Below, one piece after another: positions 16,002 through 24,027 of a stretch of 64,000 bases of DNA. Position 1 is the stretch's first letter, and every line of letters starts with the position of its first letter. Source of the DNA: Spiractinospora alimapuensis (GTDB lineage Bacteria > Actinomycetota > Actinomycetes > Streptosporangiales > Streptosporangiaceae); NCBI RefSeq assembly GCF_018437505.1, contig NZ_CP072467.1, positions 1,488,001 to 1,552,000 on the forward strand. The letters run 5' to 3'. A program made the position numbers and the translations under genes. The notes beneath the pieces are model-generated. The model worked only from the letters and a program-made list of their open reading frames with translations. It ran no database searches and had not been told where the DNA came from.

Positions 16002-16757
16002 TCAGTTCACGAGCGTGGTCTCGAAGGAGTAGAGGTCGGGACGGTAGGCGTGCCGGCCGAACGCGACGGCCGTGCCCACACTGTTGAACGCCGTGCGCTG
16101 CGCGGTGAGCACCGGACCGTGGGTGTCGACCTCCAACAAGCCGCTCTCCTCCTTGGTCGCCGCCCGGGCGCCGATCCGCTGCCGGGCGACCTGGATCGTC
16201 ACTCCCCTGGCCCGCAGCACCTGGTAGAGGCCGCGCGTCTCCAGTTCCGCGGGCGTCGGCGCGTCGACCGTCGACGGCAGGAAGTGCTCCAGCACGGCCA
16301 GAGGGACGTCCCCGGCCGAGCGCAGACGACGGATCCGCAGCACGGCACCCCTGGTCCCCAGCGTCGCGGCGACCTCCTCGCTGGGTGTGGTGATCTCGTG
16401 CGTGAGAACGGTGGTGCGCGGATCCCGCCCGGACGTCGCAAGGTCCTCGTACAGGCTGGTCAGCGCGACCTTCCGGGGAGTGAGCTGACCGGCCACCACC
16501 TGTGTGCCGATCCCCCGGCGGCGCACCAGGAGCCCCTTGTCCACGAGATCCTGGATGGCGCGACGCACCGTGGGCCGGGAGAACCCGAGCCGCTGGCACA
16601 GCGAGAGCTCGTTCTCCAACCGTGCCCCCGGCGGCAGCGTCCGGTCGTGGATCGCCTGCTCCAGCCGGCTGGCGATCTGGACGTACAGCGGCACGGGACT
16701 CGACCGGTCCACATCCGCGAACAGCGACATCGGAAGCGGGTGCTCCGCCTGCGGCAT
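16002..16757 (-). CDS. GntR regulator with UTRA domain (HutC subfamily)
   Basis: 251-residue GntR-HutC regulator. Residues about 20-85 form the winged helix (ELSLCQRLGFSRPTVRRAIQ), followed by a UTRA domain from about residue 95 that in relatives binds phosphorylated sugars, amino-sugar phosphates or phosphonate-related ligands. ATG 16757 is preferred: AAAGGA lies eight bases before it, whereas the ATG at 16766 is part of that ribosome site. It is the last minus-strand gene behind the ABC importer, phosphatase and phosphodiesterase genes, so a phosphorylated effector made or imported by them is plausible. Operator candidates sit directly upstream. Confidence 0.87.
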   Translation of the reverse strand: MPQAEHPLPMSLFADVDRSSPVPLYVQIASRLEQAIHDRTLPPGARLENELSLCQRLGFSRPTVRRAIQDLVDKGLLVRRRGIGTQVVAGQLTPRKVALTSLYEDLATSGRDPRTTVLTHEITTPSEEVAATLGTRGAVLRIRRLRSAGDVPLAVLEHFLPSTVDAPTPAELETRGLYQVLRARGVTIQVARQRIGARAATKEESGLLEVDTHGPVLTAQRTAFNSVGTAVAFGRHAYRPDLYSFETTLVN

Positions 16758-16792
16758 GTGGCGCACATCCTTTGCGGGCGATGACGATATTT

Positions 16793-16832
16793 ATGTCCGG
16801 ACATTGTATGGAGATCCGGGCATTGCCTGGAG
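16793..16832. promoter_or_regulatory. Operator candidates upstream of the UTRA-type gene
   Basis: A perfect 12-bp palindrome ATGTCCGGACAT lies at 16793-16804. It is part of a tandem direct repeat: TCCGGACATTGTATGGAG (16796-16813) and TCCGGGCATTGCCTGGAG (16815-16832) agree in 15 of 18 bases with a 19-base period, i.e. nearly two helical turns. This looks like two regulator sites on one face of the DNA, 40-75 bases before the start; autoregulation is likely. Confidence 0.5.
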
Positions 16833-16895
16833 GCATTCTCGACGAATTGGGCCCTCGTCAGCGGTGCGCCACACTAGTCATCCGAGTTGGGGCGA

Positions 16896-16931
16896 GCGCA
16901 CCAGCCGCCCGATCTCGGACGACTGGTGCGC
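16896..16931 (-). terminator. Hairpin after the phosphodiesterase gene
   Basis: GCGCACCAG (16896-16904) and CTGGTGCGC (16923-16931) form a 9-bp stem with an 18-base loop, about 40 bases beyond the stop of the minus-strand phosphodiesterase gene. Confidence 0.45.
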
Positions 16932-16973
16932 GAGTGTTGGTGCGCGGGGTGGGGGCGGACCTCCCCGCTTCGG

Positions 16974-18251
16974 TTACCGGGGAACGATGTAGGAGAAGGT
17001 GTCGACGATCTCGTGGTCGTCGTTGTAGTAGGTGATGGTGTCACCTCGGGTGTTGTTCAGCATCCCGGTGTCATAGCCGTTGTAGTAGGCGTCCGGTCGG
17101 TTGGTTCCGGGCCCGACGTAGACGCGGAAGAGGCTCCCGGCCTCGATGGTGCTGTCGTCACCCATGAAGAGCACGGTGTTCCCCGCCTGGTCGCGGAGGT
17201 AGTGTCCACTGATGTCGACCGGCTCGTCGGTGGTGTTGCGCAGGGTGACGTGCTCGCCGTTCTCGGGTTGGACGTCGTCGCCGGGCGGGTTCTCCAACAC
17301 GTGGTCCACGAGGACGTCGTTGGGGTGCGGATCGTGTTGGGGCTTGTCGCGGGCCTGGAGCGCGGTCTCGGGCTGGTTGGTCAGGATCCAGGTGTAGCCC
17401 TGGTCGACGGCCATCCGGACCTGTTCCGGACTGTCGACCGGGTCAGCGTAGACCTGGAGACCGTGGTCGGTGGCGCGTTGGATGTCCGACGCCCGGGTGG
17501 CGCGAGGGTCGGCGAACACCCCCATCGTCCACTCGGAGAGCTCGGCCAGTTCCTCGTCCTCGAGCATGGGACCGCCGGTGAGGTACACCAGCGGAACGTC
17601 GGGAAGGACGTCCGCGAACTCGCGCAGCGCGTCCTGACCCCGTGAGTGCACCATGATCTCGTAGGCGCCGGTCCTGGTCCGGTCGTCGTCGGTGAGGTCG
17701 TACTCCTCCAGCAGGTTCGCCAACTCCGTCGCCACGCCGGGGCTGTTCTCTGGAGCCTTCAGCTCCAGCGTGATACCGACCTCGCCGTCGTTGAGCTCGA
17801 GCAGCTCCTCGACCGTGAGGATCCGCTCACCGGCGAACCGGTCGTCGAACCAGGACCCGGCGTCGAGCGACTTGATCTCCTCCAGGGTGAGGTCACCGAC
17901 GTTCCAGGGATCCCGGTCCGGGAACTCCTCCTTCACGTTGGTGTTGCGGGTCAGACTGTCGTCGTGGACCAGGACCAACTCGCCGTCGGCGGTGAGCTGG
18001 ACGTCGCCCTCGAGAACGTCCGCGCCCTCCTCAATGGCGGACGTGTAGGCCGGCTCGGTCTGCTCCGGAGCGACCCGCGGTGATCCGCGGTGTGCCACGA
18101 TCCATGGGCCGGACCGTGGGCCGCCGCCGGGGTGGGACGCCGTGGAGGACTCCTCAGGCTCGTCCGGCCCCTCGTTGTTCATGGGGACCGCGAAAGCGAG
18201 GGTGGCGGCGGCGACCGCGACGTTGGACAGGATCACGTTTCTGAGTGCCAT
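16974..18251 (-). CDS. Secreted glycerophosphodiester phosphodiesterase fused to a lamin-tail domain
   Basis: 425-residue exported enzyme. A signal peptide (residues 1-24) and a Pro/Ser-rich linker precede a GDPD domain (about 50-300) that hydrolyses glycerophosphodiesters to glycerol 3-phosphate and an alcohol. The catalytic set is present: HRGSPRVAPEQTEPAY (His, Arg, Glu), EGDVQLTADGELVLVHDD (metal acids and second His), LELKAPE. The C-terminal about 105 residues (HVTLRNTTDEPVDISGHYL, GDTITYYNDD, VDTFSY) form a lamin-tail beta domain, seen on secreted nucleases and esterases, probably for surface or substrate attachment. ATG 18251 follows AAAGGTG; the frame extends two codons to GTG 18257. 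Unusual: PEQ instead of the common PEN. Confidence 0.88.
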   Translation of the reverse strand: MALRNVILSNVAVAAATLAFAVPMNNEGPDEPEESSTASHPGGGPRSGPWIVAHRGSPRVAPEQTEPAYTSAIEEGADVLEGDVQLTADGELVLVHDDSLTRNTNVKEEFPDRDPWNVGDLTLEEIKSLDAGSWFDDRFAGERILTVEELLELNDGEVGITLELKAPENSPGVATELANLLEEYDLTDDDRTRTGAYEIMVHSRGQDALREFADVLPDVPLVYLTGGPMLEDEELAELSEWTMGVFADPRATRASDIQRATDHGLQVYADPVDSPEQVRMAVDQGYTWILTNQPETALQARDKPQHDPHPNDVLVDHVLENPPGDDVQPENGEHVTLRNTTDEPVDISGHYLRDQAGNTVLFMGDDSTIEAGSLFRVYVGPGTNRPDAYYNGYDTGMLNNTRGDTITYYNDDHEIVDTFSYIVPR

Positions 18252-18445
18252 ATTCACCTTTCATCGTGGTGACGACATGGTCGGTTCTGGATCTCTCGGT
18301 GCGGACGGGACCGTGTGGGCCCGACCATCGCGGCTCTCCCCCGATGTCGTGGCTCGACGAACGACGATGGGCTGGTCTGTGCACGTTGACCCGTTGTGGA
18401 GACTCCTTCCTGACGACGGGTGGACCGACGGCGGAACTCCCGGTG

Positions 18446-19276
18446 TCAGTCGGTGATCAGGCCCGCCTCGCGGTGCCACTCGACGATCCGGGGTCCGAGG
18501 GAGCGGGCCAGGGCCAGGTTGGTCGCGATGATCATCGCGGGGCTGGCGGCTTCACCGTCAAGCCCCAGGACCTTCGCTCCTGCCTCCTGCGCCACGAGGG
18601 TTCCCGCGGCGATGTCCCAGGCGTTGAGGCCACGCTCGTAGAACATGTCGAGGCGTCCGGCACCCACCGCGCACAGGTCGAGGGCCGCCGACCCCACCCG
18701 GCGCAGGTCCCGAACCACACCGACGAGGTTGCGGATGACCTCGGCCTGGCGCATGCGTTCCTCGGGGAAGTAGCCGAAACCGGTGGCGACCAGGGCGAGG
18801 GACGGGTTGTCGTTCGTCCCCACGCTGAGCGGACGTCCGTCGAGTTCCGCGCCGCGGCCTCGGGCCGCCGAGTACACCTCCCCCGAGTCGATGTTGACGA
18901 CGCTCGCCGCCAGCGCCCGCCACGTGGTCGGTTCGGGCTCTCCCTCGACCACGGCGACACTCACGGAACAGGGTGACTGACCGTACAGATAGTTGACGGT
19001 CCCGTCGATGGGATCGACCAACCAGTGCAGTCCGCTGGTGCCGGTGACCGCCGGAGACTCCTCGCCACAGAACCCGTCGTCGGGTCGGGCCGCGGTGACC
19101 TCCGACCTGATCAGCTCCTCCACCTCGCGGTCGGCCTGCGTGACGATGTCCTCGGGGGACTTCTTGCTCGCGGCGACGGTCACGCCACGCCGCCGGAGTT
19201 CGGCGGCGCGGTTCGCTCCCGCGACCGCCACCTCCACAGCGATCTTCCTCAGCTCGTCGACATCCGTCATCGTCAT
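18446..19276 (-). CDS. Inositol-monophosphatase family phosphatase
   Basis: 276-residue Mg2+-dependent phosphatase of the inositol monophosphatase superfamily (inositol phosphates, fructose bisphosphate, histidinol phosphate or PAP are possible substrates). Both signature motifs are intact: WLVDPIDGTVNYLYG (residues about 85-99) and WDIAAGTLVAQEAG (about 220-233), plus the metal Glu of CGEESP at about residue 69-74. Start ATG 19276 follows GAGAGG; a second ATG at 19270 is possible. It is 12 bases behind the ABC permease gene, hence in the same operon. Context (importer, phosphodiesterase, UTRA regulator) favours dephosphorylation of an imported polyol or sugar phosphate. Confidence 0.88.
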   Translation of the reverse strand: MTMTDVDELRKIAVEVAVAGANRAAELRRRGVTVAASKKSPEDIVTQADREVEELIRSEVTAARPDDGFCGEESPAVTGTSGLHWLVDPIDGTVNYLYGQSPCSVSVAVVEGEPEPTTWRALAASVVNIDSGEVYSAARGRGAELDGRPLSVGTNDNPSLALVATGFGYFPEERMRQAEVIRNLVGVVRDLRRVGSAALDLCAVGAGRLDMFYERGLNAWDIAAGTLVAQEAGAKVLGLDGEAASPAMIIATNLALARSLGPRIVEWHREAGLITD

Positions 19277-19288
19277 TGCGTCCGCCTC

Positions 19289-20980
19289 TCAGACGAGGAA
19301 GTCCTCGTCCTTGCCCAACACCTTGAAGAGGATCACGATGGGCACGAGGCTCACCGCGATCAGCACCGTCCCCACCACCGACGCGTTGCCGAAGTTGCCC
19401 GCGATCACCTCACGGAAGACCTCCACCGACATGGTCTGGGTGCTGCTTCCGTAGAGGATGATCGTGGCGTTGAACTCCCGTGCGATGGTGGCCCACGTGA
19501 TCAGCGCTCCGGAGACGACCGCGGGCATCATCATGGGGAACGTGATGCGCCAGAACGTCTGCCCCGGCGGAACACCGAGGTTGACCGACGCCTCCTCCGT
19601 CTGTCGGCCGATCTGGCTCAGCATCCCGGTGACCGAGCGGATCGAGTACGGGAGGCGCCGGATGAAGTAGGCCAACACGAGGATGGTCATGGTGCCCGCG
19701 AGGAAGTACGGCGAGCCACCGAAGGTCAGACTGAAGGCGAGCCCCAGGACCACGCCGGCGACCGCGTACGGAATCATCGAGAACACGTCGATGACGGGGC
19801 CGAGGCGGTTGGTGCGTCGGGCGATGACGTATCCGATGAGACAGCCCGCGAACACACACACCACGGTCGCCACCGTCGTGAACAGCAGGGTGTTCGTCAG
19901 GGACGACAGCAGACGCGGCGCGTTGAGGTACCCGTCGAGCGTGAACTCAGGCGTGATCACCGACTTCTCGGTCCGGAGGAACGACGTGACGATGACCGTG
20001 AGGATCGGTAGGCAGGCGAGCGCGATCACCAGGTAGACGAAGGCCGACGCCAGGAAACGGTGTGTCCCCGTCAGCCGCCGTACCCCGAGCGGGCGCACGG
20101 TCTCCTGGCCGTAGGAGCGGACCGTTGAGTACCAGCGCTGGATCAGGAGCGCTCCGACACACACCACGAGCAACACCACCGACAGGGCGCTCGCGGTCCT
20201 GTAGTCACCGGCGGACGTCTCGTTGATGAACTCCCCGTAGATCAGGCGAGGGAAGACCCGAATGTTCTGGCCGATGATGGCGGGCGTGCCGATGTCGGAG
20301 AAGGACGTCACGAAGACCAGCAGGGCTCCGGTCGAGACGCCGGGCGCGATGAGTGGCAGGATCGCCGTGGTCACGACCTGGAACGGGCGGCGGCCCAGGC
20401 TGATGGCCGCGTCCTCGATGCTCTGGTCGACCGTGCGCAGCGCGGAGCTCACCATGAGGAAGACGAACGGGAGGCCCTGGAGCGTCAGCACCAGGATGAG
20501 CCCGGGCCATCCGTACACCGTAGGCGGGGAGAACCCGATCGCGGCGAAGGGCACACGCAGGACCCCGCTCTCCCCCAGCAGCAGGACCCAGGAGTAGGCC
20601 CCGATGAAGGGCGGAGAGATGAACGTCAGGACGACCGCCGCCCGGATGAACAGCTTGCCCGGGATGTTGAACCGGGTGACGCAGTAGGCGAGGGGAACAC
20701 CGACGAGCAGGGCGGCCACGGTCGCGCACGCCCCGAGCAGGAGACTGTTGAGCAGCGCCTCGTAGTAGTAGGGGACGGTGAACAACTCACGGTAGATGTC
20801 GAGCACGGTCTTGTCACTGACGGTGTCCGTCAGCATGCTCGATATCACCAGGTTGAGTAGCGGATACACCAGGAACGCGAGGAACAGCAGGATCGCGGCG
20901 ACGGAGATGCCGCCCCAGAAGTTCGGCCGGGGCAACCATGGGAGTCGCGGTGGGGCGTCGGCGGGACGCTCGATGGTCAA
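19289..20980 (-). CDS. ABC transporter permease, duplicated FbpB/AfuB-like
   Basis: 563-residue integral membrane subunit with two fused permease domains of six helices each (residues about 20-285 and 310-555), as in FbpB, SfuB and AfuB. Each half holds the EAA-type coupling loop: the DAAISLGRRPFQVVTTAILP region in the first, EASVNLGVPPGQTFWRITFP in the second. It starts with TTG (TTG at 20978-20980), overlapping the ATPase stop by four bases (TTGA), behind a G-rich ribosome site. Such permeases are often annotated as ferric iron importers, but AfuABC was shown to import sugar phosphates; the phosphatase next door favours the second reading. Confidence 0.88.
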   Translation of the reverse strand: MTIERPADAPPRLPWLPRPNFWGGISVAAILLFLAFLVYPLLNLVISSMLTDTVSDKTVLDIYRELFTVPYYYEALLNSLLLGACATVAALLVGVPLAYCVTRFNIPGKLFIRAAVVLTFISPPFIGAYSWVLLLGESGVLRVPFAAIGFSPPTVYGWPGLILVLTLQGLPFVFLMVSSALRTVDQSIEDAAISLGRRPFQVVTTAILPLIAPGVSTGALLVFVTSFSDIGTPAIIGQNIRVFPRLIYGEFINETSAGDYRTASALSVVLLVVCVGALLIQRWYSTVRSYGQETVRPLGVRRLTGTHRFLASAFVYLVIALACLPILTVIVTSFLRTEKSVITPEFTLDGYLNAPRLLSSLTNTLLFTTVATVVCVFAGCLIGYVIARRTNRLGPVIDVFSMIPYAVAGVVLGLAFSLTFGGSPYFLAGTMTILVLAYFIRRLPYSIRSVTGMLSQIGRQTEEASVNLGVPPGQTFWRITFPMMMPAVVSGALITWATIAREFNATIILYGSSTQTMSVEVFREVIAGNFGNASVVGTVLIAVSLVPIVILFKVLGKDEDFLV

Positions 20981-22230
20981 AGTTCCCCCTCCTCCTCCAC
21001 GCCGGGGAAGACCATGACCCGCGTCTCGTCGACACGAACGGCGAGAGGCGAACCGACCTCCACTCCTCGGGGGACCGCGCTGTGGTCGAGCTGCAGCGAC
21101 ACGGTGCGGTCCAGCCCGATGTCCAACTCGAACCGGACGTAGGGTCCGTAGTAGAAGCGCGAGACCACGTGGCCGCGCAGGACGTTTCCGCCGCCCCGCA
21201 CCGCCACGTCGTCGCGTCGTTCCACCGCACCGGCCGGCACGGTCGCCTCATCCGGCCCATCCGACTCGTCCACGGTGTCCACGGTGTCGGTCCGGTCCGC
21301 GGCGCCGCGGGTGTCGGCCATGTCCGGTGTGGGGGGCGTGTCGACGGTGTCCGTGGTCTCGTCCGCGCGTACGTCCTGGGGACGGAACCCGAGCCACACG
21401 TCACCGGCGAGGCCGGCACCGGCGCCTCTCGCGCGTAACGTTCCGGCGTCCCCGAAGCTCACCGTTGAGGTGTCTCCGTCCGCCCGGGCGGACCCCCGCA
21501 GGAACGTGCCCTCACCGATGAACTCCGCGACGCGCAGGGACACGGGCGTCTCGTAGATCTCCTCCGGCGTTCCGACCTGCAGGATTCTGCCGGCGCTCAT
21601 CACCGCGATCCGGTCGGAGAGGCTCAGCGCCTCGTCCTGGTCGTGCGTGACGTAGATCGTCGTGATACCCAGCTTCGCCTGGAGGTCCTTGAGGTCGTGG
21701 CGCAGCCGCACCCGCAGTTTCGCGTCGAGGTTGGCCAGGGGCTCGTCCATCAGGAGCACGCGCGGCCGGGCGACCAGGGCCCGGGCGATCACCACGCGCT
21801 GTTGCTGCCCGCCTGAGAGTTGTCGCGGGGAACGCTTCTCGTATCCCGCGAGGTCGACGAGCTCCAGTGCCTCGAGGATCCGGTCCTTCGCCTCCTGGCC
21901 TCGGATACCGCGGCTCTTCAGGGCGTAGGCGACGTTCCCCCAGACGCTGAGGTGGGGGAAGATCGCGTAGCTCTGGAAAACCATCCCGGTGTCACGTTTG
22001 TGTGCGGGAACCCGGTCGATGAGGGTGTCACCGATCCGGATGTGCCCGGACGTCTGCGTCGTGAAGCCGGCGACCGCCCGCAGCAACGTGGTCTTCCCGC
22101 ACCCGCTGGGACCGAGCAGGGTGAAGAACTCCCCTGACTTGACTCGCAGGTCGGCCTGGTGGACGGCGGTCGTGTCGCCGAAGCGGACCTGCACCCGCTC
22201 CAGTTCGACGGTCGCGGTCTGTGCTTGCAC
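20977..22230 (-). CDS. ABC transporter ATPase with C-terminal TOBE region
   Basis: 417-residue ATPase driving the duplicated permease. Walker [10 protein letters not shown] near residue 43, Q-loop in FQSYAIFPH, signature LSGGQQQR, Walker B LLMDEPL and the switch His in YVTHDQDE are all intact. The C-terminal TOBE part is interrupted by a low-complexity acidic insert (about residues 293-336) made of repeats such as TDTVDT, absent from typical family members. Start GTG 22230 is chosen because GGAGGA stands six bases before it; the ORF extends 18 codons to an ATG without support. Stop overlaps the permease start. Confidence 0.9.
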   Translation of the reverse strand: MQAQTATVELERVQVRFGDTTAVHQADLRVKSGEFFTLLGPSGCGKTTLLRAVAGFTTQTSGHIRIGDTLIDRVPAHKRDTGMVFQSYAIFPHLSVWGNVAYALKSRGIRGQEAKDRILEALELVDLAGYEKRSPRQLSGGQQQRVVIARALVARPRVLLMDEPLANLDAKLRVRLRHDLKDLQAKLGITTIYVTHDQDEALSLSDRIAVMSAGRILQVGTPEEIYETPVSLRVAEFIGEGTFLRGSARADGDTSTVSFGDAGTLRARGAGAGLAGDVWLGFRPQDVRADETTDTVDTPPTPDMADTRGAADRTDTVDTVDESDGPDEATVPAGAVERRDDVAVRGGGNVLRGHVVSRFYYGPYVRFELDIGLDRTVSLQLDHSAVPRGVEVGSPLAVRVDETRVMVFPGVEEEGEL

Positions 22231-22411
22231 CTTCGTTCCTCCGCGTGTGGAATCAGGCGGGGCCGTGGGGACGGACGTCTCCACGGATCACCTCGGGACG
22301 GTCGCCCTGATCGTGTGCCGAGTTCTCGGCTCGGGCCCGGACACGAGCGGTGTGGGCACCGTGCGCCCGCGGCTGGTGGGACAGGCCTTGGTGGTTCTGG
22401 CGTCGCGACTC

Positions 22412-23401
22412 TCACTCAACCGCGGTGATGATGTCGCGCCAGGTGTCGTTCCACTCCTCGCGGTTCTCGTTCGCCTCGTCGGGAACCTCGATGATGGTGA
22501 GCTCGTCCAGCGGAGGCACCACGTCCGACTGGGGCTCGTCGCTCAGCACCGAACGCATCCCGGGGAACTCTTCGACCATGACCTGCTGGTTCTCGGGGTC
22601 CAGCATGTAGTTCATGAAGTTCGCCCCGTTCGTGGGGCTCGGGGAGTTGGCGATCTGGTACCAGGTCTGGACGTGCATCACGATGCCGTCCGTGGGGTAG
22701 CCGGCGTGGATGGTGTCGTCGTTCGTCCACTGGTAGACCTGCTGCTCCACGCCGACACCGATCGCGGCCTCACCGTTGCCCACGGCACGCATCGGGTCGG
22801 TCGACCCCTCGGTGACGACGACGTTCTGCGCGATTCCCTCGACGAGGTCCCAGCCGCCGATGGACCACCAGGTGGCCATGGCTTTGTACGCGGCCTCTGA
22901 GGTGGTCGGGTTGCCCATGTAGATGCGCCCCTCCCACGTGGGGTCGGCCATCTCCTCCCAGGTTTCGGGCACGTCGTCCCCGTCGAGTACGTCGTCGTTG
23001 TAGATGAAGTTCACCGGGAAGACCACGATGGGGGTCGCGTATCCCTCCGGGTCGACGTAGTCGGGGTTGACGTCGGACAGGTCGACGTCGTCGTTCTCGA
23101 GGAAAAGGTCCGGATTCGTGGTCGCCGGATCGTTGCCCGCGACCACGATGTCGCCCTGGGGGCGGTCGCTCTCCGCCACGACGCGGGCGACGGATTCTCC
23201 CGAGCTGCCTTTCACGACGTCGATTCCGACCTCCGAGTTCTCGCCCTCGTACCGTTCGGCGAAGAAGTCCACGACCTCCTCCGCGGAGTAGATCACCAGA
23301 CTGTCGGGGTCGTCACGGTTCTCGATGTCCTCACCGCAACCGACAAGTGGAAGAAGGAGCACGTGGGCACCGGCGAGTGCCACGAGGGGGCGAGTTCTCA
23401 A
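22412..23401 (-). CDS. ABC substrate-binding lipoprotein (FbpA/AfuA-like fold)
   Basis: 329-residue extracytoplasmic binding protein. Signal peptide ends in the lipobox LVGC at about residue 22. The mature part has the type-2 periplasmic-binding fold (LVIYSAEEVVDFFAERYE at the N-terminus, VVKGSSGESVARVV near residue 64, PETWEEMADPTWEGRIYM, GMRSVLSD near the end). The neighbouring tyrosines that bind iron in FbpA proteins are not seen; the GSSGE segment resembles an anion-binding loop. Start TTG 23401 is proposed because AGGAG lies five bases before it; GTG 23407 would abut the ribosome site. It heads the minus-strand importer operon; 181 bases separate it from the ATPase. Confidence 0.82.
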   Translation of the reverse strand: MRTRPLVALAGAHVLLLPLVGCGEDIENRDDPDSLVIYSAEEVVDFFAERYEGENSEVGIDVVKGSSGESVARVVAESDRPQGDIVVAGNDPATTNPDLFLENDDVDLSDVNPDYVDPEGYATPIVVFPVNFIYNDDVLDGDDVPETWEEMADPTWEGRIYMGNPTTSEAAYKAMATWWSIGGWDLVEGIAQNVVVTEGSTDPMRAVGNGEAAIGVGVEQQVYQWTNDDTIHAGYPTDGIVMHVQTWYQIANSPSPTNGANFMNYMLDPENQQVMVEEFPGMRSVLSDEPQSDVVPPLDELTIIEVPDEANENREEWNDTWRDIITAVE

Positions 23402-23596
23402 CTTCACTCCTGGCAATGTAGGGGGAGGCGTGGGCCGGGAATACGACCATGGGAGTAGGGAGATGGGGTCGCGCGGCGAGGGCGAACGCACCGCGCCGCC
23501 TCGCTGGTCGTCGACCTCGCCGACGAATCCTCACAGGGGGCATCCGACCGATCAATGCCGCCCAGAATGACGCTGACCAGGCCTTTCAAGGCTCGC

Positions 23597-23620
23597 TGTT
23601 AATTGCATGTTAAGTTAACA
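23597..23620. promoter_or_regulatory. TGTTAA-type operator upstream of the ABC importer
   Basis: TGTTAAGTTAACA at 23608-23620 is a perfect 6-1-6 palindrome in an AT-rich island; a further half-site TGTTAA lies 11 bases upstream (23597-23602). It is about 200 bases before the binding-protein gene. A regulator with this target could be the UTRA protein or a LacI/ROK-type protein elsewhere. Confidence 0.4.
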
Positions 23621-23831
23621 CCTCAAGCCATCGGCCTGCAAGATCCATAGCGGCCCGAAATGCAGCAAACCACTCAGACGGAACCGGCACCAGGCGCCGG
23701 ACGGCATGCGGGTCGCGCCGCCACCACTCCCCCAACAGGAATAAGTGAACAGCTTCCACCAGGGAAGATGGTGAGGAAGCTGGGAACGAGTGGATTTCCG
23801 GCACCAACCGAGGAGCGCTTCGACCCTCCAA
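23610..23831 (-). CDS. Possible small orphan protein or gene remnant
   Basis: 73-codon open frame with TTG start and no clear ribosome site. The sequence is not typical of antisense noise: it holds an amphipathic Trp-rich part (LGEWWRRDPHAVRRLVPV, then EWFAAFRAAMDLAGRWLEVL) and ends in a TAA within AT-rich DNA. Third codon positions are much less GC-rich than in the neighbours, and two TTA codons occur, so it may be acquired DNA or the tail of a lost gene. I do not recognise a family. Codons could also be chance; weak call. Confidence 0.22.
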   Translation of the reverse strand: MEGRSAPRLVPEIHSFPASSPSSLVEAVHLFLLGEWWRRDPHAVRRLVPVPSEWFAAFRAAMDLAGRWLEVLT

Positions 23832-23840
23832 ACAACTCGC

Positions 23841-23880
23841 TGTTATCTTAGCGATAAATGGCGTTAACAGTAACGCTATC
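23841..23880. repeat. AT-rich inverted repeats
   Basis: GCGTTA (23861-23866) and TAACGC (23871-23876) surround ACAG, and TAGCG (23849-23853) pairs with CGCTA (23874-23878). The island is visibly AT-richer than its surroundings and holds TGTTA and GTTAACAG elements related to the operator at 23597-23620, so it may be a second binding region. Confidence 0.35.
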
Positions 23881-23972
23881 GGTGTGGCGAAGCCGCGGCC
23901 AGGCCGCGAGCGGTGCGCCCGTCACGGGGGCACGAAGTCCCGTACGCACATGGCGCGCGAAAGAGCCCACCC

Positions 23973-24006
23973 GCACCACGGAGGGCGGATGGGCTCAGCG
24001 CGGTCA
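23973..24006 (-). terminator. Hairpin after the BCCT gene
   Basis: GAGCCCA (23973-23979) pairs with TGGGCTC (24000-24006) and, past one mismatch, CCGC with GCGG. In the minus direction a short T run follows. It lies about 20 bases past the BCCT stop. Confidence 0.6.
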
Positions 24007-24027
24007 ACGACGTGCGTGACCTCGTGG

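Noticed and set aside
19289-23401. Naming the ABC importer FbpABC, ferric iron uptake
   Set aside because: The permease layout fits both iron and sugar-phosphate importers, but I see no neighbouring tyrosine iron ligands in the binding protein, and the operon holds a phosphatase and a phosphodiesterase. Kept as undecided substrate.
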